In this document: piece after piece, positions 6,542 to 16,036 of the stretch | Position numbering within the stretch: the stretch's first letter is position 1 | Layout: each line of letters starts with the position of its first letter | From: an uncultured Clostridia bacterium | GTDB lineage: Bacteria; Bacillota; Clostridia; Christensenellales; Aristaeellaceae | Direction of reading: 5' to 3' | Assembly (NCBI GenBank): GCA_946414315.1 | Contig: CAMKNZ010000019.1 | Location: 1-36,626, forward strand | DNA length: 36,626 bases | The notes under the pieces: model-generated | Told to the model about the DNA's origin: nothing | The model's database searches: none | What the model saw: only the letters and a program-made list of their open reading frames with translations | Program-made: the position numbers and the translations under genes

Positions 6542-9352
6542 TCAGCGCGGAATCTCCTCCATAATGAAGCATTCGACAACGTCGCCTTCTTTGATATCGT
6601 TATGGCCTTCCAGGCTCATACCGCATTCATATCCCGCGGCCATTTCCTTCACGTCGTCTTTAAGATGACGCAGGCTGCTCAGCTTGCCTTCGTGAACGAC
6701 TACGTTGTCACGAAGCAGGCGTACGCCGGCGTTCCGCTGCACCTTGCCGTCCGTCACATAGCAGCCGGCAATAATACCGGAACCGGTAATCTTGAACACA
6801 TTCCGAACCTCGGCATGACCCAGCAGTACCTCGCGGTATTCCGGCTCGAGCATGCCCTTCATCGCAAGTTCCATATCCTCAATCGCCTTGTAGATGACAG
6901 TGTACATCCGGATATCGACTTTTTGTTTCTCGGCGGCTTCCCGCGCTGAGGCATCCGGCCGGATATTGAAGCCGATGATGATGGCATTGAATGCGGACGC
7001 CAGGTTGACGTCATCCTTTGTGATGGCGCCGGCAGCGCTGTGCAGCACGCGGATTTTGACCTCGTCGCTGCTCAGTTTCTCCATAGCCTGCTTAACTGCT
7101 TCCACAGAACCCTGCACGTCGGCCTTGATAATCAGGTTCAGCGTGGTGACCTTGCCGGCCTCGATGGAGGAGAACAGGTTTTCCATGCTCATCTTGGCCA
7201 TGGTTGCTTCACGGCTGGCCTTCAGTTTTTCACGACGCTCGTCTGCGACCTGGCGGCTCAGGTGGTCGTCGCCTACAGCGATCATCTCATCGCCCGCGCT
7301 CGGGACATCGTCAAAACCCATGATCTCAACAGGCATGGACGGACCGGCTTCGTTGACGCGTTCACCCTTGTCGTTGATCAGCGCGCGTACCTTGCCGGAA
7401 GCAAGACCCGCGATAACGCTGTCACCCACATGCAGCGTACCGTTCTGCAGAAGCACAGTAGCAAGCGGGCCGCGTGATTTGTCAAGTTTCGCTTCAATGA
7501 TGACACCTTTCCCCAGACGGTTCGGGTTGGCCTGCAGCTGAAGCATATCCGCCTGCAGCAGGATCATCTCGAGAAGTTCGTTTACACCCTGGCCGGTAAC
7601 AGCGGAAACGGGGACACAGATCGTCTCGCCGCCCCAGTCTTCGCAGACCAGTCCGTACTGGGTCAGGTCCTGCTTGACGCGGTCTGGATTCGCATCCGGT
7701 TTATCCATCTTGTTGATAGCGACAATGACCGGAACTTCCGCAGCTTTCGCGTGGTTGATTGATTCAACGGTCTGGGGCATTACGGAGTCATCCGCAGCTA
7801 CGACAAGCACGGCGATATCTGTCGCCTGGGTTCCGCGCGCACGCATCGCTGTAAAAGCTTCATGGCCGGGAGTATCAAGGAATGTGATCTTCCTTCCGTC
7901 ATCAACGTCGACCGTATAGGCGCCGATGTGCTGTGTGATGCCGCCGGCTTCACCGGCCGTCACACGGCTCTTGCGGATATAGTCAAGAAGGCTCGTTTTG
8001 CCATGGTCGACGTGACCCATGATAGTGACAACCGGCGGCCTGGGCTGCAGGTTCTCTTCCGCATCGTCAAAGTCTTCTGCTACGAGTGCGGCCTCAGCTG
8101 TCTGCTCCTGCTTGCGTTCGAGGGTGATCTCGAAATCAGAGCATACAAGCTGTGCGGTATCGAAATCGATCTCGCTGTTGATCGTAGCCATGTTCCCCAG
8201 CAAGAACAGCTTCTTGATGATCTCGCTGGCGGACTTGCCGATCTTTTCAGTCAGGTCGCGTACGGTGATGGTATCGCCGGCCATATAAGCCGTTTCAATC
8301 TTGATCGGCGCCATCATCTGCTGCGCACTCGGTTTCTTGGCCCGGGCGCGCTTGCCGCCGCGGATCGGTTCGTCATCATATCCGTTGAACTGGCTGCTGT
8401 TACCCCTCGCCTGCTGTTTCCTGCCCTTGCTCACATGTTCCGGATCGTGCTGGCGGACGTAGTTCTTCTTATTGGGATCGTAATTGGATACCCGTTCCTT
8501 TTCCATGGGAACGGCAAGTTCAGCGGCCCGCTGCCTGCTGCCGCCCATACCGCCCTGACGCTGGTTGAAACCGCCCTGAGGACGGGCGCCGGCCTGTCCC
8601 CCTGCGGGACGTCCATACTGACCGGGTTGTCCGGCGGGACGGCCGTATTGACCCTGCTGGCCGGCAGGTCTGCCGTACTGTCCGGGCTGTCCGGCGGGGC
8701 GGCCGTATTGGCCCTGCTGGCCTGCGGGACGACCGTACTGTCCGGGCTGTCCGGCGGGACGGCCATAGGGGCCCTGCTGGCCTGCGGGACGCGTTGGTCT
8801 CGGATTGTCGCCCGGGCGGCTCATGATCTGGCCGATCGCGGGTTTCCTGGGCGCCGCAGGCCTGGTGGGATCAGGATCATCCGGCGTCGCGACATAGGAT
8901 TCAACCTTCTTCGGAATCTTTTTCTCCTCAGCAGCAGGTTCAGCAGGCTTCTCCTCAACCTTCTCTTCAGTCTTCTTAGACTCCTTGGAGGCTGTCTTTG
9001 CAGGCTTTTCGGCTTCTTCCGCGCCTTTGGAGGCGGCCTCTTTCTGAGCCTCTTCCATCATCTGCTTCTCGTCGTCGTCCAGCATGGTGAACGCCTTCGT
9101 ATGCGCAGACTGCGCTTTCATCTGTTCCTGCTGCCTGCGGCGTGCGGCTTCTTCTTCCGCCTGCCGGTTCATCTCCATATCCAATCTTTTAAGCGTGTCA
9201 AACAGACTGTCCGCTTCTTTCCGGATACGGGTCGCTTCTTCCAGAATTCCGGAAGCCTCGGCAACCAGTTCTTTCGTGGCGTCTTTCAAATTCACATTTG
9301 CCATTCGGTCTTGTTTCCCCCCGCCGTTTCGGCTTGTTCTTTCGGATCTCAT
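6542..9352 (-). CDS. infB: Translation initiation factor IF-2
   Basis: IF-2 is the GTPase that places initiator tRNA on the ribosome. The G domain shows GHVDHGKTS (Lys near residue 452), DTPGHEAF and NKMDKP, followed by domain II, and IF-2 C-terminal domains. The N-terminal part holds an IF2_N-like helix, a charged Ala/Glu/Lys section, six Gly/Pro/Gln repeats, then a conserved second IF2_N module before the G domain. Two starts are possible. The ATG at 9352 overlaps the ylxQ stop as ATGA with AAGG upstream. The ATG at 9304 (giving [14 protein letters not shown], 920 aa) looks more like a family N-terminus but has only a distant GGGGGG. I give the outer start and regard the inner one as about equally likely. 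Confidence 0.96.
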   Translation of the reverse strand: MRSERTSRNGGGKQDRMANVNLKDATKELVAEASGILEEATRIRKEADSLFDTLKRLDMEMNRQAEEEAARRRQQEQMKAQSAHTKAFTMLDDDEKQMMEEAQKEAASKGAEEAEKPAKTASKESKKTEEKVEEKPAEPAAEEKKIPKKVESYVATPDDPDPTRPAAPRKPAIGQIMSRPGDNPRPTRPAGQQGPYGRPAGQPGQYGRPAGQQGQYGRPAGQPGQYGRPAGQQGQYGRPAGQPGQYGRPAGGQAGARPQGGFNQRQGGMGGSRQRAAELAVPMEKERVSNYDPNKKNYVRQHDPEHVSKGRKQQARGNSSQFNGYDDEPIRGGKRARAKKPSAQQMMAPIKIETAYMAGDTITVRDLTEKIGKSASEIIKKLFLLGNMATINSEIDFDTAQLVCSDFEITLERKQEQTAEAALVAEDFDDAEENLQPRPPVVTIMGHVDHGKTSLLDYIRKSRVTAGEAGGITQHIGAYTVDVDDGRKITFLDTPGHEAFTAMRARGTQATDIAVLVVAADDSVMPQTVESINHAKAAEVPVIVAINKMDKPDANPDRVKQDLTQYGLVCEDWGGETICVPVSAVTGQGVNELLEMILLQADMLQLQANPNRLGKGVIIEAKLDKSRGPLATVLLQNGTLHVGDSVIAGLASGKVRALINDKGERVNEAGPSMPVEIMGFDDVPSAGDEMIAVGDDHLSRQVADERREKLKASREATMAKMSMENLFSSIEAGKVTTLNLIIKADVQGSVEAVKQAMEKLSSDEVKIRVLHSAAGAITKDDVNLASAFNAIIIGFNIRPDASAREAAEKQKVDIRMYTVIYKAIEDMELAMKGMLEPEYREVLLGHAEVRNVFKITGSGIIAGCYVTDGKVQRNAGVRLLRDNVVVHEGKLSSLRHLKDDVKEMAAGYECGMSLEGHNDIKEGDVVECFIMEEIPR
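8612..8791 (-). repeat. Six tandem 30-base repeats inside infB
   Basis: Six consecutive ten-residue units of the type RPAGQ(Q/P)GQYG are encoded in frame, alternating QQG and QPG forms, so the true period may be 60 bases. A partial seventh unit (RPAGG) follows. The units are nearly identical at DNA level. They lie in the disordered N-terminal extension of IF-2 and would tolerate copy-number change without a frameshift. Confidence 0.9.
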
Positions 9353-9678
9353 CTTGCCTTGTCGGCCTGATGGATCTGTTGTATGTCAGCGATCTGCAGG
9401 ATCTGTTCCGTGAAGGAACCTTTCCGTATCGCCAGTACCCTGTTGTCTTTCCCGGTCGCCCGTTCGATTGTTCCGGGCGGCAGGATCACGACCGGTGTTC
9501 CGGTCTGCCTGCAAAGGTCTTCGGACTTTTTCCGCGTATTGCCGCGTGTCTCTCCGTCAATGAGGAGTACGCCGCAGTTTCCGGATCTGATCAGGATCCT
9601 GCAGGCGTCCATGCCTGCGGAAGCCTGTCCGGCCCTGATCGTCAGTCCGAGCATCCCGGCCAGTTTCTGTTCATTCAC
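9349..9678 (-). CDS. ylxQ: L7Ae-family RNA-binding protein YlxQ
   Basis: A 109-residue L7Ae/L30e-fold protein, family members of which bind kink-turn RNAs. The sequence shows the fold pattern LGLTIRAGQASAGMDAC, VLLIDGETRGNTRKK and GTPVVILP. It begins with GTG at 9678 that overlaps the ylxR stop (GTGA), with GGGAG about ten bases upstream, and it ends in an ATGA overlap with the possible infB start. Position between ylxR and infB is the canonical one in Bacillota. Its exact cellular role is not settled. Confidence 0.93.
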   Translation of the reverse strand: MNEQKLAGMLGLTIRAGQASAGMDACRILIRSGNCGVLLIDGETRGNTRKKSEDLCRQTGTPVVILPPGTIERATGKDNRVLAIRKGSFTEQILQIADIQQIHQADKAR

Positions 9679-9965
9679 TGCGGTTCGCTCCCTGCGATGC
9701 TCAGCCGTTCCATCTCCGCGGTCAGTGCGTCGGTAATCTCCTGGGTCAGGGTTATTTCCAACTGGCGCTCAAGCTGTTTCTGCCTGATCGATCGCCGCAG
9801 GCATTCCGGGTTCCGGCATACATAGGCGCCGCGGCCGGATTTCTTTCCTGTGGGATCCAGGGCGGTCTCTCCTTCCGGCGTCCGGACAATGCGGATCAGT
9901 TCCCGCTTTTCTTTCATTTCCCGGCAGCCAACGCACATCCTCATCGGGATCTTCTTCGGCTTCAT
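9675..9965 (-). CDS. ylxR: YlxR/RnpM RNA-binding protein
   Basis: A 96-residue member of the YlxR family, described in B. subtilis as an RNA-binding modulator of RNase P (RnpM). Family signatures are present: the RMCVGCREMKEKRELIRIVR block and the GKKSGRGAYVCRNPEC block. The C-terminal helix is acidic and Glu/Leu-rich. The ATG has GGAGG six bases upstream. It lies 21 bases after nusA and overlaps ylxQ by four bases. Confidence 0.95.
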   Translation of the reverse strand: MKPKKIPMRMCVGCREMKEKRELIRIVRTPEGETALDPTGKKSGRGAYVCRNPECLRRSIRQKQLERQLEITLTQEITDALTAEMERLSIAGSEPQ

Positions 9966-9986
9966 CAGGTTCCTCCCTGTGAATGA

Positions 9987-11174
<1,188 letters not shown>

Positions 11175-11189
11175 GTTTGTTTTCCTTTC

Positions 11190-11696
11190 TCACGTTTCAT
11201 CCGTGTTGTTTTCTTCTTCACCGGAAAGATCGACGTCTTCGATCCCTTCCATATCGACCACGGGTCTGACGAGCGCAGCCGCCTTCCGCGGGATCAGGGT
11301 CCGTCCGTCCGCCGTGTCGATCACGATATTTCCATCTTCAAGCCCGGCCAGCACGCCGGTCATGACTTTTGTGCCCTCCACCGGTTTGAACAGCCTGATC
11401 TCGATCTCGCTGCCAAGGCTTCGTTCGAAATCGCGGTCCTTTTTCAGCGGCCTGTCGATTCCCGGGGAGGATACTTCCATGAAGTCGTAATCCACGGTAT
11501 CCGCCAGCGACCGGATCCTCTTGTGGAAGGCCTCGCAGTCATCCAGCGAGACGCCCTCTTCCTTGTCGATATAAAACCGCAGGTACTTCCCGGTGGGTTC
11601 CTTGTCCAGGCTGACATCAACCAGCTCGTACCCCATCTGCTCCGCAATCGGGCCGCACGCAGCTTCAAGCCTGGCGGTTCCGGTTTCTTTTGCCAT
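11190..11696 (-). CDS. rimP: Ribosome maturation factor RimP
   Basis: RimP assists 30S subunit assembly. The 168-residue protein shows the N-terminal family block GYELVDVSLDKEPTGKYLRFYID, then DCEAFHKRI and the signature DYDFMEVSSPGIDRPL, followed by the Sm-like C-terminal barrel and an acidic tail. The start is the ATG at 11696, because GAGAGGA lies four to five bases upstream; 17 further upstream codons are open but atypical. It is the first gene of the operon, preceded by a leader of about 180 bases. Confidence 0.95.
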   Translation of the reverse strand: MAKETGTARLEAACGPIAEQMGYELVDVSLDKEPTGKYLRFYIDKEEGVSLDDCEAFHKRIRSLADTVDYDFMEVSSPGIDRPLKKDRDFERSLGSEIEIRLFKPVEGTKVMTGVLAGLEDGNIVIDTADGRTLIPRKAAALVRPVVDMEGIEDVDLSGEEENNTDET

Positions 11697-11757
11697 CTGT
11701 TCCTCTCTTTCGGGGCAATGAAAAAGAGCGGAAAACAAGCCCTCCATCAGCCGGCGG

Positions 11758-11791
11758 TGTCCGTTCCGGGGAACGCTTCCCCTGTCCGTTC
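11758..11791 (-). promoter_or_regulatory. Stem-loop flanked by direct repeats in the rimP operon leader
   Basis: A hairpin of six base pairs (GGGGAA / TTCCCC, loop of three, 11768-11782) is flanked on both sides by the same nine bases, TGTCCGTTC on the plus strand (11758-11766 and 11783-11791). It lies 62-95 bases before the rimP start. No T tract follows, so it is not a terminator. A role in control by NusA or another product of the operon is only a guess. Confidence 0.4.
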
Positions 11792-11877
11792 ATCACAGGC
11801 CTTCAGGCTGTTTCCGTTCCTTACGTTAAACCCTTCTTTCAAGGCAATAAGCCGCTTTAATCATGCGGAAAACCGCA

Positions 11878-11905
11878 CGACGGGAGTATATCACACATCC
11901 CGTCG
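11878..11905. repeat. Perfect inverted repeat spanning the rimP operon -10 box
   Basis: CGACGGGA (11878-11885) and TCCCGTCG (11898-11905) form eight-base arms separated by 12 bases; the spacer and inner edge contain the TATACT box. The geometry, about two helical turns centre to centre, fits a dimeric regulator, but chance is not excluded. Confidence 0.5.
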
Positions 11906-11913
11906 CATGGCAA
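11885..11913 (-). promoter_or_regulatory. Sigma-70 promoter of the rimP-nusA-infB operon
   Basis: Minus-strand TTGCCA (11908-11913) and TATACT (11885-11890) are separated by 17 bases. The predicted start is about 180 bases before rimP. No terminator is visible between the GH31 stop (11954) and this promoter, so some read-through from upstream is possible. Confidence 0.75.
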
Positions 11914-11953
11914 GCCTTATTTTTCAGTTATTGCAGGGATTTTGGGGCTTTTT

Positions 11954-13978
11954 TCAGATCTTCTCAAACACCGGGATCTCATCCAGCGGCGTCTGCACAG
12001 TCAGCGTCTGTCCGCCGTCCGCGATCCTGCCGCTGTTTACATCTTTCCAGTGGCCCGCAGGCAGGTATACTTCACGCTCCCTGGCGTGCAGTTCCAGCAC
12101 CGGCGCGACAAGGTACTTGTCGCCGAACATATACTGGTCCTGCAGCGCCCAGCACTTTTCATCCTCCGGGAATTCAAAGAACATAGTCCTGATCAGCGGG
12201 GCGCCTGTTTCATGCGCTTCCTGGTATAGTTTCCGGATATAGTCCTTCATCCCGATCCTGACGTCATAATACTTCCGCATGATCCGGTAGTTCTCTTCAC
12301 CATAGCTCCACAGTTCGTTGGGCTGTCCGGTGTGCAGATAACCGCCGCCCCAGTCCCGCTCGTCCAGCGGGGGAATATTATAGGGCCCCCGGTCCCCGTG
12401 CATCCGCAGCACCGCGCTGTAGACCGCAAACTGGTACCAGCGGATCAGCAGTTCCTGAAATTCCGGATCATTGACGTCGTCCGTCATAAACCCGCCGATG
12501 TCTGTCGTCCACCAGGGAATGCCGGCCAGGCCCATATTCAGGCCTGCCTGAATCTGTTCCCGGAAGGACTCGAATGTACTCGGTACGTCGCCGGACCAGA
12601 CCACATTGCCGTATTTCTGGCTGCCGGCCCACCCGCATCGGAGGAGATTGACGGCTTCGGTCCCTTTTTCCGCCGACATGGGTTCGTAGAAAGCGCGGGA
12701 GAACAGCTGCGGATAGAGATTGCTGCAGCTCAGCGCCGGTCCGGCAAAATAACGGTAGTGGTCAAAATCGTATACGCCGTAATCAGGTTCGGAATTGTCC
12801 AGCCAGAATCCGTCAATCCCCAGGTCGTAATAATTCTTTTTACAGATTTCCCATATATACTGCCGGGCTTCCGGATTGAACGGGTCGATTTCCACGCAGT
12901 CTCCCTGATAGTCATAGGTCTGCGCCGCCCCTCGCTCCGTACGGATCAGCAGGCCCCGCTCTGCCATGGGACCGAAATTCTCACTCCGCCGGTCCACGCT
13001 GGGCCAGACCGACACGATCACCCGGATGCCCATTTCATGAAGCTCGTCGATCATTGCCTTCGGATCCGGCCAGTAGGTTTTGTCGAATTTCCAGTCTCCC
13101 TGAACCGTCCAGTGGAAGAAGTCGATCACGATCTGGTCAATCCGGATTCCTTCTCTCCGGTACTGCCGGGCCACTGTAAGCACTTCCTCCTGGGTCCGGT
13201 AGCGCAGTTTGCACTGCCACAGGCCCATCAGGCTGTCCGGGAACATGGGCGCCCGCCCTGTGACATCCGTGTATTTGCGTAGGATGTCCTTCGGGTCTTC
13301 TCCTGCGCAGATCCAGTAATCCATCTGTTTCGTGCTGCGGGCAATCCATTCCGTCATGTTGCTGGCAAACGTCACCCGGCCCACAGCAGGATTGTTCCAC
13401 AAAAAACCGTATCCCAGTGAACTGACCATAAACGGAACGGATATCTGGCTGTTTCGCTGGGCAAGTTCCAGCATCGTCCCCTTCAGATTCAGGTCCTCCT
13501 GCTGGTACTGGCCCATACCGAAGATTTTTTCATCCCGGTTCGCGTCAAAACGGACGGTGAGCGCGTATTCACTCCCGCCGATATTGCCCTTCCATTCACG
13601 GTTGACCAGCTTCAGGCACCGGCTTGTCCTGACAATCGTTCCGCCGTAAGAACGGTAGTATTCACGAAGAATCAGCTTTTCGTCCCTGTAAAAACTGATC
13701 ACGCCGGCAAAGTTCACCGTCGCCCGGATCTGGCCGTTCCGGATCTCTGCGCAAGGCACTTTGGATATGGTGCCGTCTCCGACCCAGAAATCCTCTTCAC
13801 CGATCATGATCTCACATTCGGCCGGCTGGGGAATTTCCGTCAGTGCCCAGTTACAGTCACAGCGGCTGTCGTCCATGTACGCAGTGACACGGAAGGCGTC
13901 TTTTCCCCATCCTTCGATGCGGAGCGTCTCTCCGCCGCGCTTTGCCGTCAGCGCACCACTGTCCTTCTGAAATAGCAT
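11954..13978 (-). CDS. Glycoside hydrolase family 31 (alpha-xylosidase/alpha-glucosidase)
   Basis: GH31 retaining enzymes release alpha-linked xylose or glucose from oligosaccharide ends. The 674-residue protein has the N-terminal beta-sandwich, the barrel and the C-terminal sheet domains. The nucleophile lies in GFWLDNSEPD (Asp about 394) and the acid/base in VVWSGDVPSTF (Asp about 464). The WPDP, GIPWWTTDIGGF and RMHGDRGP blocks are also present. There is no signal peptide, so it acts on imported sugars. The YicI-like features favour alpha-xylosidase, whereas the operon position after glgB would also fit an alpha-glucosidase acting on glucan fragments; the sequence does not decide this. The ATG has GGAGG six bases upstream and follows glgB by 12 bases. 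Confidence 0.92.
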   Translation of the reverse strand: MLFQKDSGALTAKRGGETLRIEGWGKDAFRVTAYMDDSRCDCNWALTEIPQPAECEIMIGEEDFWVGDGTISKVPCAEIRNGQIRATVNFAGVISFYRDEKLILREYYRSYGGTIVRTSRCLKLVNREWKGNIGGSEYALTVRFDANRDEKIFGMGQYQQEDLNLKGTMLELAQRNSQISVPFMVSSLGYGFLWNNPAVGRVTFASNMTEWIARSTKQMDYWICAGEDPKDILRKYTDVTGRAPMFPDSLMGLWQCKLRYRTQEEVLTVARQYRREGIRIDQIVIDFFHWTVQGDWKFDKTYWPDPKAMIDELHEMGIRVIVSVWPSVDRRSENFGPMAERGLLIRTERGAAQTYDYQGDCVEIDPFNPEARQYIWEICKKNYYDLGIDGFWLDNSEPDYGVYDFDHYRYFAGPALSCSNLYPQLFSRAFYEPMSAEKGTEAVNLLRCGWAGSQKYGNVVWSGDVPSTFESFREQIQAGLNMGLAGIPWWTTDIGGFMTDDVNDPEFQELLIRWYQFAVYSAVLRMHGDRGPYNIPPLDERDWGGGYLHTGQPNELWSYGEENYRIMRKYYDVRIGMKDYIRKLYQEAHETGAPLIRTMFFEFPEDEKCWALQDQYMFGDKYLVAPVLELHAREREVYLPAGHWKDVNSGRIADGGQTLTVQTPLDEIPVFEKI

Positions 13979-13990
13979 ACGGTACCTCCG

Positions 13991-16018
13991 TCAGTCTCCG
14001 ATCCGTTCTAGCACCATCGCAGTCCGGCAGGGGCTGTATACATCAAAACCCAATCCCCGGCCTTCCACATAAGCGGTATGGTATTCGAAGTCGTGGTCGA
14101 TCAGTCCCGGCCCGCCGAAGCGATCCTCATCCGTGCTCAGGATCACCCGGTAGGCGCCCTCGCCGGTCGTATGCGCGTGCAGGAAGAAACGCTGTTCGGA
14201 ATAGCTGTTGTGGAAATTGAACACAAACAGCAGTTTCCCTCGGCTGAAGGTAATGATCTTCCGTTCCGGATCGATCCACAGGCTCACTGCATACGGATCG
14301 TTCAGGAGCTTCCTGTCTTTGGCAAGATTGATCATCGCTTTGTCAAAATTGTTCAGCCACTCATACTTCAGCCGCTTGTCATCCACCAGCGACCACTGCC
14401 TGCGGCAGTATTTATAACTCCATCCGTTGCCTTCCCGCGGGAAATCGATCCATTCAGGATGACCGAACTCATTGCCCATGAAATTCAGGTAGCCGTTTCC
14501 CCCCAGGCTCATGGTATACAGGCGGATGATTTTATGCAGTTCGATCGCCCTGTCCATGGTGATGGAGTGATACTCCTTCATCATGCCGGTATACATCTCA
14601 GCATCTGCCATCCGGAAAATGATCGTTTTATCGCCTACCAGCGCCTGGTCGTGACTCTCGCAGTATCCGATCACCTTTTCCTGCGGCCGCCGCGTGGTCA
14701 TCTCGTGCCATAGTGCGTTCATGTTCCAGTCTTCGTCACGGGTATCTTTCAGCAGTTTGATCCAGTAGTCCGGTTCACCCATGGCCAGGCGGTAATCAAA
14801 CCCGATGCCGCCTTGCTCGATCGGCAGGCACATGCCGGGCATGCCGCTCATATCCTCTGATACAGTGGTCGCCCATGGATTCACCTCGTGGATCAGTTCG
14901 TTGGCCAGCTGAAGGTAGTTCAGCGCCTCCAGATCCGTATTCATGTTGAAATACATATCATAGTTTGTGAATGCGCTGCCCAGGCCGTGATCGTGATAGA
15001 TCATGCTGGTCACACCGTCAAACCGGAATCCGTCAAAGTGGTATTCCGTCTGCCAGAACTTCAGGTTGCTCAGCAGGAAATGCAGTACTTCAACCCGCCC
15101 GTAGTTGAACAGCTTGGTGCCCCAGGCGGGATGCCATCCCTGTCCGCCTTCGAGGAAATACTGGTTTTCCGTGCCGTCCTGCAGCTGAAGACCCTCGCCT
15201 ACGTTCGGACAGGCGTGGCTGTGCACCACGTCAAGCAGCACCCGGATACCCATTTCATGGGCTTTGTTCACCAGGTACTTCAGGTCTTCCGGATCTCCGT
15301 ACCAATGAGCCGCGGCGAAGAAATTCGTCACCTGGTAACCGAAGGAACCGTAATAGGGATGCTCCTGGATCGCCATCAGCTGAACTGTATTGTATCCCAG
15401 GTCCCGGATCCGGGGCAGCACGTTGTCAGCAAACTCCCGGTAGGTTCCGATCCCTTCCTTGTCCTGGCTCATACCGACGTGAGCTTCATAAATAAGCGGC
15501 GCATCCGGCTTCTGTGCGATGAATTCGGCGTCCGTCCAGGGATAAGCTTTCTCCGGATCCCAGACCTGCGTGCACAGGGTCTTGGTCTCATCGTCCATCA
15601 CAACCCGGGTGCTGTATGCCGGAAGCCTGGCAAACCATTCCTCGCCGTGGCGGACCCATAGCTTAACATTCTGGCCGTCCTTCAGGCTGTCCTTACCGTT
15701 CAGCGCGATCTCCCATACACCGTTCTCACCGCGGTCCAGCGGATGACTATCTTTATCCCATCCGTTGAAATCGCCGAAAAGACGCACCTCGTCCGCACCG
15801 GGCATCCATTCGCGGAATACCCAGCCGCTCTTGGTCCGGTGAAAACCAAAGAAGAGATAGCCGTTGGCAAAATTCTCCAGTGAAGCTGCCTCGCCGACCA
15901 GCTGCCAGCGTTTTTCCTTGAACCGGTTCATGCGCAGCTCGATATCTCCCGCGTGAGGAGCGAGCCATGGGTCGATCTCTGTGATCTGATAAGGGGCGTA
16001 CAGTCTGCCGATATCCAT
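13991..16018 (-). CDS. glgB: 1,4-alpha-glucan branching enzyme, eukaryote-type (GH13_8-like)
   Basis: The enzyme makes alpha-1,6 branches in glycogen. The 675-residue protein has a CBM48 domain (about 60-150, with GWVFREWMPGADEVRLFGDFNGW) and a GH13 barrel. The four conserved regions appear as DVVHSHA, GFRFDGVTSMIY (nucleophile Asp about 334), SEDMSGMPG (acid/base Glu about 388) and YCESHDQALVG. The DGVTSMIY and SEDMSGMP forms and the late NFMGNEFGHPEWIDFPREGN block are those of the plant/animal-like subgroup, not of the usual E. coli-type GlgB. GGAGGG precedes the ATG by about seven bases. It lies 18 bases after the repeat-protein gene and is probably co-transcribed with it. Confidence 0.95.
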   Translation of the reverse strand: MDIGRLYAPYQITEIDPWLAPHAGDIELRMNRFKEKRWQLVGEAASLENFANGYLFFGFHRTKSGWVFREWMPGADEVRLFGDFNGWDKDSHPLDRGENGVWEIALNGKDSLKDGQNVKLWVRHGEEWFARLPAYSTRVVMDDETKTLCTQVWDPEKAYPWTDAEFIAQKPDAPLIYEAHVGMSQDKEGIGTYREFADNVLPRIRDLGYNTVQLMAIQEHPYYGSFGYQVTNFFAAAHWYGDPEDLKYLVNKAHEMGIRVLLDVVHSHACPNVGEGLQLQDGTENQYFLEGGQGWHPAWGTKLFNYGRVEVLHFLLSNLKFWQTEYHFDGFRFDGVTSMIYHDHGLGSAFTNYDMYFNMNTDLEALNYLQLANELIHEVNPWATTVSEDMSGMPGMCLPIEQGGIGFDYRLAMGEPDYWIKLLKDTRDEDWNMNALWHEMTTRRPQEKVIGYCESHDQALVGDKTIIFRMADAEMYTGMMKEYHSITMDRAIELHKIIRLYTMSLGGNGYLNFMGNEFGHPEWIDFPREGNGWSYKYCRRQWSLVDDKRLKYEWLNNFDKAMINLAKDRKLLNDPYAVSLWIDPERKIITFSRGKLLFVFNFHNSYSEQRFFLHAHTTGEGAYRVILSTDEDRFGGPGLIDHDFEYHTAYVEGRGLGFDVYSPCRTAMVLERIGD

Positions 16019-16036
16019 GCGTTTTCCCTCCGTGTT

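Noticed and set aside
8612-8791. Repeats considered as a CRISPR array
   Set aside because: There are no unique spacers; the repeats are contiguous, in frame and encode part of IF-2.
7862-9370. 502-codon plus-strand frame opposite the infB 5' half
   Set aside because: Its Ser/Gly/Leu repeats simply mirror the IF-2 Gly/Pro/Gln repeats; no start signal is present.
11697-11747. Upstream extension of rimP by 17 codons
   Set aside because: The good ribosome site serves the ATG at 11696 and the extension is unlike RimP N-termini.
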